A stretch of DNA of 36,707 nucleotides from Bacillota bacterium (GTDB taxonomy: Bacteria; Bacillota; Negativicutes; Sporomusales; Sporomusaceae): positions 1 through 36,707 of the forward strand of contig JAEWGR010000060.1 of NCBI GenBank assembly GCA_023388195.1, in the 5' to 3' direction. The translations under genes were made by a program, and so were the position numbers. Position 1 is the stretch's first letter; every line of letters begins with the position of its first letter. The notes under the pieces were generated by a model. It had not been told where the DNA came from, made no database searches, and saw nothing but the letters and a program-made list of their open reading frames with translations. This document shows positions 30,976-36,707 of the stretch, one piece after another.

Positions 30976-31494
30976 ATGGAATTGTTAATCGTCGATGGTT
31001 ATAATGTCATTAATGCCTGGCCGGAGTTGATTGTACTAAAAGATAATCTAGAATATGCCCGTGCCAAACTTGTGGACATACTTAGTGAGTACGGCGCATA
31101 TAAAGGATTTAAGACAATCATTGTATTTGATGCCCATCTGACTGCCGGCAAAAGTGTCAGCCAGATTCTGAGCGGTGAAGTAGAGGTGATTTATAGCAAC
31201 GAAGGTGAAACTGCTGACAGTTGTATCGAGAAAATGGTATACTATCTTGTCCGGCAGGGAGAACGCGTTTATGTGGTTACTTCTGATTCGGCAGAGCAAA
31301 TGTTTGTCCTGGGGGCAGGCGCATTCCGGATTTCGTCCCGGGAACTGAGAAATGACGTTGCCAGTACCAAAAAAGAGATTAAGGCAAATATATCCCAGAA
31401 GGTGTTAGCGCGGGACCGTCACGAGCTCGGCAGCCGTCTGGGGAAGGATATTCTTAAACGCCTTGATGCGATGCGCAGAGATGGGCTTGACTAA
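30976..31494 (+). CDS. rae1: Rae1/YacP, NYN-domain ribosome-associated mRNA endonuclease
   Basis: A 172-residue NYN/PIN-like nuclease; in Bacillus Rae1 cleaves mRNA in the ribosomal A site. The NYN core shows LLIVDGYNVINAWPEL at the start, FKTIIVFDAHL near residue 45, ETADSCIEKMVYYL around 78 and VYVVTSDSAEQMFVLGAGAF near 95, with the Asp residues of the metal site. ATG 30976 follows GGAG; an in-frame ATG at 30919 inside vanW lacks a binding site and would add 19 residues. It is the third gene of rlmB-vanW-rae1 and lies next to sigH as in Bacillus. The last codons contain a promoter that reads toward sigH. Confidence 0.93.
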   Translation: MELLIVDGYNVINAWPELIVLKDNLEYARAKLVDILSEYGAYKGFKTIIVFDAHLTAGKSVSQILSGEVEVIYSNEGETADSCIEKMVYYLVRQGERVYVVTSDSAEQMFVLGAGAFRISSRELRNDVASTKKEIKANISQKVLARDRHELGSRLGKDILKRLDAMRRDGLD

Positions 31495-31515
31495 CTTTGC
31501 GCTACCAGGTATAAT
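31487..31515 (+). promoter_or_regulatory. strong promoter at the end of rae1
   Basis: TTGACT (31487-31492), 17 nt, TATAAT (31510-31515). The predicted transcript starts near 31521 and meets a terminator at 31548-31580 before sigH begins at 31666. Confidence 0.75.
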
Positions 31516-31547
31516 TTATTGTGATAAGACGTGAACTAATACCGTAG

Positions 31548-31580
31548 GCACTAATCCTTTTAGTGCACTTTTATTTTTTT
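31548..31580 (+). terminator. terminator between rae1 and sigH
   Basis: GCACTAA (31548-31554) / TTAGTGC (31560-31566) with a 5-nt loop, then ACTTTTATTTTTTT. It ends rlmB-vanW-rae1 read-through and the short transcript from the promoter at 31487. An inverted repeat AATGGCC (31591-31597) / GGCCATT (31625-31631) lies further on, before sigH. Confidence 0.8.
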
Positions 31581-31665
31581 CACAATGACAAATGGCCGGT
31601 TTTTGTAGATTAAAAATTGGTCTTGGCCATTCGACAGCAAAATAAAAACTAGTGGGGGCGATGCG

Positions 31666-32421
31666 ATGCGGGTTAATACTCAACGCGATCTGTATGGTTG
31701 TTTTGACAACTTAACTGATGAAGAAATAGTATTTGACGCCAAAGATAATGACAACACGGTCGCTCTGGAGTATTTGATTAATAAATACCGCAACTTTGTG
31801 CGGGCTAAAGCCAGATCGTATTTTTTAATCGGCGCTGAGCGTGAGGACATCATCCAGGAAGGCATGATTGGTTTATATAAGGCTATTCGCGATTTCCGCA
31901 ATGATAAGCTGTCGTCATTTAGAGCTTTTGCGGAACTGTGCGTAACCCGTCAAATTATTACCGCCATTAAGACTGCTACCAGGCAGAAGCATATTCCCTT
32001 GAATTCGTACGTTTCATTAAATAAACCCATTTACGATGAAGATTCTGACCGGACACTTTTAGATGTGTTATCCGGCTCTAAAGTCACTGATCCGGAAGAA
32101 CTGGTCATCAGCCGTGAAGAATTTGTTGATATTGAAGAGAAAATGGGCGAGATTTTAAGCGATCTTGAGTGGAAGGTTCTGATGTCGTACCTTGATGGCA
32201 AGTCTTATCAGGAAATTGCGGTTGAACTTGATCGCCATGTCAAATCAATCGATAATGCTTTGCAAAGGGTAAAACGTAAATTGGAGCGATATCTGGAAAA
32301 TCGCGGTGAAGATAGCGATATTCGTGGTATGTACAGAGGCCTGACCGGCCTTGGTAAAGATGTTCCGGCAGACCTTAACAACTACAATGATACCTATGAT
32401 GAACAACGTAGTATAAAATGA
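31666..32421 (+). CDS. sigH: RNA polymerase sigma factor SigH (stationary phase/sporulation)
   Basis: A 251-residue sigma factor that directs early sporulation and stationary-phase genes. Region 2 shows EYLINKYRNFVRAKARSYFL, EREDIIQEGMIGLYKAIRDF and SFRAFAELCVTRQIITAIKT, and region 4 shows LSDLEWKVLMSYLDGKSYQE with the helix-turn-helix EIAVELDRHVKSIDNALQRV. It is about 30 residues longer than Bacillus SigH because of a C-terminal acidic tail after YLENRGEDSDI. The start is ATG with GGGGGCGATGCG ahead. It is preceded by a promoter-terminator pair and followed by its own terminator that overlaps the stop codon. It is the best-known marker for sporulation here besides spoIIP. Confidence 0.95.
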   Translation: MRVNTQRDLYGCFDNLTDEEIVFDAKDNDNTVALEYLINKYRNFVRAKARSYFLIGAEREDIIQEGMIGLYKAIRDFRNDKLSSFRAFAELCVTRQIITAIKTATRQKHIPLNSYVSLNKPIYDEDSDRTLLDVLSGSKVTDPEELVISREEFVDIEEKMGEILSDLEWKVLMSYLDGKSYQEIAVELDRHVKSIDNALQRVKRKLERYLENRGEDSDIRGMYRGLTGLGKDVPADLNNYNDTYDEQRSIK

Positions 32422-32446
32422 CACCATTAGCCGGTGTCATTTTTTC
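32416..32446 (+). terminator. terminator of sigH
   Basis: AATGACACC / GGTGTCATT with a 7-nt loop and TTTTTC. The left arm overlaps the sigH stop codon. Confidence 0.9.
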
Positions 32447-32481
32447 TTACCTATCAGAATCTATAACTGAGGTGATTGAGA

Positions 32482-33579
32482 ATGACAGAGCTAAATAAAA
32501 TTAAAACAATAGCAATATTGACAGGCGGTGGTGACGCACCGGGGCTTAATGCGGTAATCCGGGCTGCTGTGAGAACGGCCCTGGGGCAAGGCCTTACTGT
32601 TTGGGGTATAAAAAACGGCTTTGGCGGCATGGTTGAAAATAAAATGATTCAGTTGACAGATGAAAGTGTGGCCGGGATTCTGCCGCGCGGCGGCACGATG
32701 CTGGGAACCACCAACCGTGATAATCCTTTTAGCTATCCCCAGACACAGGCTGGGGAGGTTGTTTATACAGATATGTCAGCCCGCGCCCTGGCTAACCTGC
32801 AACAAGCGGGGATTGAAGCGCTTATTGTTATTGGCGGTGATGGAACCCTTAAGATTGCCGCAGAGTTTTATCAGATGGGCTTACCTGTAGTTGCCGTTCC
32901 GAAAACTATTGATAATGATATACCCGATACTGAACGAACCTTCGGGTTTGACACCGCTGTTGGTGTAGCAACTGACGCGCTTGACCGGCTGCATACTACT
33001 GCAGAATCACATCACCGGGTCATGGTGCTTGAGGTGATGGGCCGATATGCCGGCTGGATTGCATTACATGCCGGTATGGCTGGTGGTGCCGACTGTATTT
33101 TAATTCCGGAAATACCTTTTAATACTGATGCGGTTATTGCCAAGATTAAGGAACGCCAGCAGCGGGGCCGGCAGTTCAGTTTAATTGTTATTGCCGAAGG
33201 GGCACATGCGCAGGGTGGGGACATATCAATAGCGCGTATTGTCGAAGGCAGTCATGAAAAAATTCGCCTGGGCGGCATCGGCGAAAAACTGGCCAGGCAG
33301 ATTGAGGGGCTCACAGGCATGGAGTCCCGCTGTACAGTGCTGGGGCATGTTCAGCGGGGTGGGACGCCAACTGCATTTGACCGGGTACTTTCAACACGTT
33401 ACGGCGTAGCTGCCGCCCAAAGTGTGCTGGCGGGAAACTTCGGTATTATGGTATCCTTACAAAAAAACCGGATTATTCGTGTGCCTCTGGCTGAAATTGC
33501 CGGGAAAGCCAGTAATATTACCCCTGACGATGAACTGCTGCTTGCCGGACGGGCAATCGGCGTTTGTTTTGGTGATTAA
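32482..33579 (+). CDS. pfkA: 6-phosphofructokinase (PfkA family)
   Basis: A 365-residue kinase of the PFK family, making fructose 1,6-bisphosphate in glycolysis. The phosphate donor loop is ILTGGGDAPGLNAVI near the start, then the donor-site GGDGT at 118-122 and TIDND at 142-146 with the catalytic Asp. The position that is glycine in ATP-using PFK and lysine in PPi-using PFK is K141 here (PKTIDND), whereas the other donor residue is the ATP-type G121. This mixed pair occurs in a separate group of PFKs and leaves the donor (ATP or PPi) open. EVMGRYAGWIALHAGMAGG and LGHVQRGGTPTAFDR are the other conserved stretches. ATG 32482 has GAGGTGA upstream; a TTG at 32476 is less likely. Confidence 0.93.
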   Translation: MTELNKIKTIAILTGGGDAPGLNAVIRAAVRTALGQGLTVWGIKNGFGGMVENKMIQLTDESVAGILPRGGTMLGTTNRDNPFSYPQTQAGEVVYTDMSARALANLQQAGIEALIVIGGDGTLKIAAEFYQMGLPVVAVPKTIDNDIPDTERTFGFDTAVGVATDALDRLHTTAESHHRVMVLEVMGRYAGWIALHAGMAGGADCILIPEIPFNTDAVIAKIKERQQRGRQFSLIVIAEGAHAQGGDISIARIVEGSHEKIRLGGIGEKLARQIEGLTGMESRCTVLGHVQRGGTPTAFDRVLSTRYGVAAAQSVLAGNFGIMVSLQKNRIIRVPLAEIAGKASNITPDDELLLAGRAIGVCFGD

Positions 33580-33651
33580 GAAAGTTATGCCCGGGTTATA
33601 ATAAGCCCTAAATAATGCGAGGTTTTTGCATCCGCGCAGTGGAGGGCTACG

Positions 33652-34356
33652 ATGGAAACATTGGGCATTACTCTATTTAGGGTTGTTGTCGGTATGGGGG
33701 TACTGCTTGTCATCATGCTGGCAATCGGCCGTCGCCAGTTGGGGGAACTTAGCTCATTTGATTTTCTGACATCGATTACTATTGGTGCAGTGGCCGGTGC
33801 ACTTATTGTTGATCACCGGATTGAGCTTGCAAGCGCTTTGATTGCCTTATTGGCCTTGGGGGGGATGCAGCTGTTTTTTGGCTGGTTAAGCATTAAAATT
33901 CGTCCGGTTAACCATAAGCTTAACTTTAAACCGCTGGTAATGGTGCAAAACGGCCAAATCATTAAAGAAAGCCTGCGCAAGGTACATATGCCTGTGGAAA
34001 CGCTATTGCAGCTGCTGCGGGAAAAAGACGTTTTTGATATTACTATCGTAGAACTTGCTGTGTTAGAGCCTCATGGCAGGTTAAGCGTACTGAAAAAAGC
34101 GGAACATTTGCCGTTGACACCTTGTCAGGTGAATTTCAATGTTACTCCGAACAGTGTTTTGGTACCTGTAATCCTGGAGGGGAAATTACAGGAACGTGTA
34201 CTGGCTGATATGGGATTTTCACCGCAGCAGATTGAAGAATTCCGCAGCCAGCATGTAAACACTATCGACAATGTTTTTATTGCTTTTATGGACCAGGACA
34301 AACGGCTGCATGTGATTCATGATGATGCCCGGGAATGCAATGTGTTTTTACACTGA
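33652..34356 (+). CDS. YetF-like DUF421 membrane protein
   Basis: A 234-residue protein with three N-terminal transmembrane helices (about residues 7-75) and a cytoplasmic beta-rich domain. Family motifs are visible: ELSSFDFLTSITIGAVAG, the loop GRRQLGE, NFKPLVMVQNGQIIKESLRK and LLREKDVFDITIVELAVLEP HG-type strands. In Bacillus the YetF group matters for spore germination or envelope properties, but no reaction is known. GTGGAGGG precedes the ATG. It stands alone between pfkA and the Nudix gene, with a terminator that overlaps its end. Confidence 0.88.
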   Translation: METLGITLFRVVVGMGVLLVIMLAIGRRQLGELSSFDFLTSITIGAVAGALIVDHRIELASALIALLALGGMQLFFGWLSIKIRPVNHKLNFKPLVMVQNGQIIKESLRKVHMPVETLLQLLREKDVFDITIVELAVLEPHGRLSVLKKAEHLPLTPCQVNFNVTPNSVLVPVILEGKLQERVLADMGFSPQQIEEFRSQHVNTIDNVFIAFMDQDKRLHVIHDDARECNVFLH

Positions 34357-34372
34357 TGCCCGGGTTTTTTTC
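34328..34372 (+). terminator. terminator overlapping the end of the yetF-like gene
   Basis: CCCGGG (34328-34333) pairs with CCCGGG (34359-34364), with an inner TGTG/CACT stem, followed by seven T's. Part of the stem is inside the coding sequence. Confidence 0.75.
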
Positions 34373-34452
34373 ATAAATATTAAATTTTATAGAATATGTA
34401 AGATATTTAGTCGAAATATGGTAAAATAGGAACATGTCTCAAGGAGGTATTT

Positions 34453-34980
34453 ATGAAAAACCAGCGGTTTAATTTTTGTCCTAAATGCGGCGGTCAGGTC
34501 AGTTATCGCCAGGTCGGGGACCGTGAACGTCTGGTATGTGCCAATTGTTCCTATACAATATATGAGAATCCGATTGTGGGCGTGGCCGCCATTGTACGGC
34601 AAAACGAAACAATTTTGCTCGGACGGCGGGCTGCCAGTGCCAGTTATCCAGGGTTGTGGTGCATACCATGCGGCTATGTCGAATATGATGAAGATATCCG
34701 GGCTGCAGTGAAACGGGAGTTTCAGGAAGAAACAGGTCTGTCTATCGAACCAGGTCAGGTTTATACGGTTTTGTCAAACTTTCATAATCCGGCTGTGCAT
34801 ACTGTCGGTGTCTGGTTTACGGCACAAGTTGTTGGCGGTACCCTTAGGCCGGGTGATGACTTAGACCAGGTAGCTTACTTTTCGCTGGATTCGGTGCCTG
34901 ATCTTGCTTTTCCCACAGACAGACAGGTCATCGCTTTGCTGCAGGCAGAACATAATAATAAAAGGGAAGTGACCCAGTGA
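34453..34980 (+). CDS. Nudix hydrolase with N-terminal zinc ribbon
   Basis: A 175-residue enzyme that hydrolyses nucleoside-diphosphate-linked compounds; the exact substrate is not clear, and NADH-type pyrophosphatases have the same zinc ribbon. CPKCGG (8-13) and CANC (around 29-32) form the zinc ribbon. The Nudix box is GYVEYDEDIRAAVKREFQEE followed by TGL, a full match to GX5EX7REUXEEXGU. The start is ATG with AAGGAGG upstream. Its stop overlaps uppP by 4 bp (GTGA), so the two are coupled. A role linked to undecaprenyl or cell-wall nucleotide recycling is a guess from the neighbour only. Confidence 0.9.
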   Translation: MKNQRFNFCPKCGGQVSYRQVGDRERLVCANCSYTIYENPIVGVAAIVRQNETILLGRRAASASYPGLWCIPCGYVEYDEDIRAAVKREFQEETGLSIEPGQVYTVLSNFHNPAVHTVGVWFTAQVVGGTLRPGDDLDQVAYFSLDSVPDLAFPTDRQVIALLQAEHNNKREVTQ

Positions 34981-35774
34981 GTGAGAATCTAATTGCAGTA
35001 ATCATTGGTATCGTGGAGGGGTTGACGGAATTTTTACCGATTTCTTCAACCGGCCATATGATTCTTGTTGGTTCGTTATTAGGCTTTGAAGGGGAAAAGG
35101 CCAGTGTATTTGAGGTATTCATCCAATTAGGGGCTATTTTATCGGTGTTGATTTTATATAAGGACAAATTTTTGGCAATGCTCAGACCCCGGACTCTGAA
35201 CAGTTTTGGCGGCCACCTTACGGCTATGCATGTGTTAGCAGGCATTGTGCCGGTGATGGGGCTTGGCTATCTTTTGCATGGCTTCATCAAGACCTATCTT
35301 TTTTCCCCTTACACAGTGATTATCGGTCTGATTGTCGGAGCTCTCCTCATGTTGGCGGCTGAGAAGTTTTCACAGCGCCCGGTAACCAAGGACGTAGACC
35401 AGATGACTATAAAGCAGGCTTTTTTTGTGGGCTTGTTTCAATTTTTATCCCTTTGGCCGGGCTTCTCACGTTCTGGCTCAACAATTGCAGGCGGGTTATT
35501 TTTAGGCATGAGCCGCAAAGCCGCAGCGGAGTTCTCTTTTATCATCGCCGTGCCGTTAATGCTTGTGGCGTGTACGTACGACTTGCTGAAAATATGGAAT
35601 CAACTGAGCTTTGATGATTTTACGATGTTTGCCATCGGCTTCGTTGTTGCGTTTATCACTGCCTATATATCCATTGTCTGGTTTTTGCGGTTTCTTAACA
35701 ACTCCACCTTGGCGTCGTTTGCTTATTACCGGTTTGTGATAGCCGGACTATCCTATTATTATTTTTTTACATGA
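34977..35774 (+). CDS. uppP: undecaprenyl-diphosphatase (UppP/BacA)
   Basis: A 265-residue integral membrane enzyme that converts undecaprenyl diphosphate to the monophosphate carrier of cell-wall precursors; extra copies give bacitracin resistance. The first active-site motif is EGLTEFLPISSTGHMIL (residues 14-30), with E14, E18, S23, S24 and H27 as the conserved set. The second is LWPGFSRSGSTIAGG near 160, with the catalytic arginine. About eight transmembrane helices are predicted. The GTG start sits in the stop of the Nudix gene. A strong hairpin (35815-35851) follows. Confidence 0.96.
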   Translation: MSENLIAVIIGIVEGLTEFLPISSTGHMILVGSLLGFEGEKASVFEVFIQLGAILSVLILYKDKFLAMLRPRTLNSFGGHLTAMHVLAGIVPVMGLGYLLHGFIKTYLFSPYTVIIGLIVGALLMLAAEKFSQRPVTKDVDQMTIKQAFFVGLFQFLSLWPGFSRSGSTIAGGLFLGMSRKAAAEFSFIIAVPLMLVACTYDLLKIWNQLSFDDFTMFAIGFVVAFITAYISIVWFLRFLNNSTLASFAYYRFVIAGLSYYYFFT

Positions 35775-35814
35775 TCAGATATATTGGTTTTTGGTCATAA
35801 ATGAGAACGACTAG

Positions 35815-35851
35815 GGCTTCTGCCAGCGTCCTGCAGGACTTGGCACAAGCC
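35815..35851 (+). promoter_or_regulatory. compound hairpin between uppP and cheX
   Basis: GGCTT-C-TGCCA (35815-35825) pairs with TGGCA-C-AAGCC (35841-35851), and the inside TCCTGCAGGA (35829-35838) is itself a palindrome. There is no T run, so a terminator is doubtful; a structured leader for cheX or an mRNA-end element is possible. A smaller hairpin GCAATAC / GTATGTTGC lies at about 35879-35901. Confidence 0.4.
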
Positions 35852-35952
35852 AAGGTCATTTCTTATGAAGTAGATCGCAGCAATACTTTTTGTATGTTGC
35901 GTAATAAATAGATGATAAGCTAATGAAATTATATGTTGGAGGTTATGGTGTT

Positions 35953-36414
35953 TTGGATGCAAAATTAATCAATCCATTCGTAGATGCAATAATAACAATT
36001 TTACCGCAACTCGGCTTCAAAGAAATCAACCGGCGCGGACTGGCAGTCAAAGAACAGGTATTGGCAAGCCAGGGGGTTACGGTATTGATCGGCATTACCA
36101 AAGGCGTCAAGGGCAATGTGGCATATAATATGTCTGCCGATACCGCAAGGAAGGTTGCTTCAACGATTATGATGGGAATGCCTGTGGTGGAGATGGACGA
36201 GATGGCTCAGAGTGCTATTTCGGAAATGGTCAATATGGTTACTGCCAATGCCGCCATAAATTTCGAAAAACAGGGTCTGGCTGTGGATATCTCTCCTCCC
36301 AGTATTGTAGTTGGGACTGAGTATACTGTACGGGTGAGCAACAATAAGTATTTGGCCCTTAGTTTACTAGTCGATTCCGAACCCATTGAGGTTAATGTCG
36401 GCCTGGGGGCATAA
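35953..36414 (+). CDS. cheX: CheX-like chemotaxis phosphatase
   Basis: A 153-residue protein of the CheX/CheC-like family; CheX removes phosphate from CheY-P. MDAKLINPFVDAIITIL is the usual opening, and the signature E-x-x-N is in ISEMVNMVTANAAINF around residues 95-110. A strand-rich SPPSIVVGTEYTVRVSNNKY follows. TTG 35953 is chosen because GGAGG (35938-35942) is 10 nt upstream and the next residues match CheX; an ATG at 35923 would add ten residues but has no binding site. No other che genes are in view, so its CheY partner is elsewhere. Confidence 0.85.
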   Translation: MDAKLINPFVDAIITILPQLGFKEINRRGLAVKEQVLASQGVTVLIGITKGVKGNVAYNMSADTARKVASTIMMGMPVVEMDEMAQSAISEMVNMVTANAAINFEKQGLAVDISPPSIVVGTEYTVRVSNNKYLALSLLVDSEPIEVNVGLGA

Positions 36415-36455
36415 ATAAGAAGCACGGCCATAGTAATCAGCCGTGCTTCTTATTT
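36413..36455 (+). terminator. terminator of cheX
   Basis: AAATAAGAAGCACGGC (36413-36428) / GCCGTGCTTCTTATTT (36440-36455), a perfect 16-bp stem with an 11-nt loop. The left arm overlaps the cheX stop codon. Confidence 0.9.
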
Positions 36456-36521
36456 AGTGATTGCCGACAGCGAATGTCCGGGGATATACTTTACATAGTA
36501 AAAATTACTAATAAAAAGAGG

Positions 36522-36550
36522 TTGACACAGCAGCGGCGGTATTATATAAT
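36522..36550 (+). promoter_or_regulatory. promoter of the tRNA cluster
   Basis: TTGACA (36522-36527), 17 nt, TATAAT (36545-36550): a full-consensus sigma-A promoter 32 nt ahead of tRNA-Thr. Confidence 0.9.
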
Positions 36551-36582
36551 AAGTTTTGTCACTAGACAGGGACACTGAAAAT

Positions 36583-36658
36583 GCTGGCGTAGCTCAATTG
36601 GTAGAGCAGCTGACTTGTAATCAGCAGGTTGGGGGTTCAATTCCTCTCGCCAGCTCCA
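36583..36658 (+). tRNA. tRNA-Thr (TGT)
   Basis: A 76-nt cloverleaf with acceptor GCTGGCG/CGCCAGC, discriminator T and encoded CCA (36656-36658). Anticodon TGT lies in the loop CTTGTAA within CTGA-CTTGTAA-TCAG. The T arm is GGGGGTTCAATTCCTC-like. Confidence 0.97.
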
Positions 36659-36661
36659 TCT

Positions 36662-36707
36662 GGAGGGATTCCCGAGTGGCTAAAGGGAGCAGACTGTAAA
36701 TCTGCCG
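36662..36707 (+). tRNA. tRNA-Tyr (GTA), cut by window end
   Basis: The 5' half of a tRNA with GGAGGGA acceptor arm, D arm with TTCCCGAGTGGC-TAAAGGGAGC, and anticodon GTA in ACTGTAAA within CAGA-CTGTAAA-TCTG. It is 3 nt behind tRNA-Thr; the long variable arm and 3' half are outside the window. Confidence 0.93.

Noticed and set aside
32482..33579. Calling the phosphofructokinase PPi-dependent because of K141
   Set aside because: The other key residue is the ATP-type glycine, so the donor cannot be read from sequence alone.
1..36707. CRISPR arrays, insertion sequences, prophage genes or integration sites
   Set aside because: No regularly spaced repeats, transposase-like genes or inverted-repeat-bounded elements were seen.

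Overview
This window is a low-to-mid GC Firmicutes chromosome segment, most likely from an endospore-forming member of the Negativicutes (Sporomusa/Pelosinus-like). The backbone runs ctsR-mcsA-mcsB-clpC-radA-disA-yacL-ispDF-gltX-cysE-cysS-mrnC-rlmB-rae1-sigH, the order known from Bacillus subtilis, broken by inserts typical of clostridial and negativicute genomes. A SpoIIP homologue and sigma-H point to sporulation. Rubrerythrin, a flavodiiron protein, ThyX and an Na-coupled symporter/HutP pair fit an anaerobe. The species assignment is inference.

Layout. Positions 1-195 hold an unusual 5S-rRNA-like gene, cut by the left edge, with its terminator. Positions 248-5675 carry solo genes: rubrerythrin and speD (minus strand), a FabK-type flavoprotein, a flavodiiron protein, a small membrane protein and an RlmI-type methyltransferase. 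Positions 5842-11939 are the CtsR heat-shock operon followed by radA. Positions 12025-15860 contain two transporters (a DAACS dicarboxylate/glutamate type and an SSS type) and a HutP-family RNA-binding protein. The SSS mRNA leader carries two clusters of NAG triplets around a stem-loop, a candidate HutP target. Positions 15879-17150 hold disA. Positions 17174-19190 are a minus-strand block: a membrane-anchored small protein, a SpoIIP protein sharing a domain with it, and a MazG-like protein. Positions 19290-23837 hold yacL, fused ispDF, a small exported protein and gltX. Positions 23860-27525 are a T-box (Cys) leader controlling cysE-cysS-mrnC and probably thyX. Positions 27591-31494 hold a degenerate HD-GYP protein and rlmB-vanW-rae1. 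Positions 31487-36455 hold sigH, phosphofructokinase, a YetF-like protein, a Nudix hydrolase with uppP, and CheX. The right end is a tRNA-Thr/tRNA-Tyr cluster, cut by the window edge.

How the parts work together. Protein quality control (McsB arginine kinase marking substrates for ClpC) sits beside DNA repair (RadA, DisA), isoprenoid supply (IspDF) and undecaprenyl recycling (UppP), cysteine synthesis with its charging enzyme under one tRNA-sensing switch, and RNA maturation and decay (MrnC, RlmB, Rae1). The most interesting non-textbook signals are the 5S-like RNA with a replaced beta domain, the HutP/symporter leader, the shared SpoIIP-neighbour domain, the HD-GYP protein lacking its HD histidine, and the promoter-terminator pair ahead of sigH. 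No CRISPR array, insertion sequence or prophage gene was seen.
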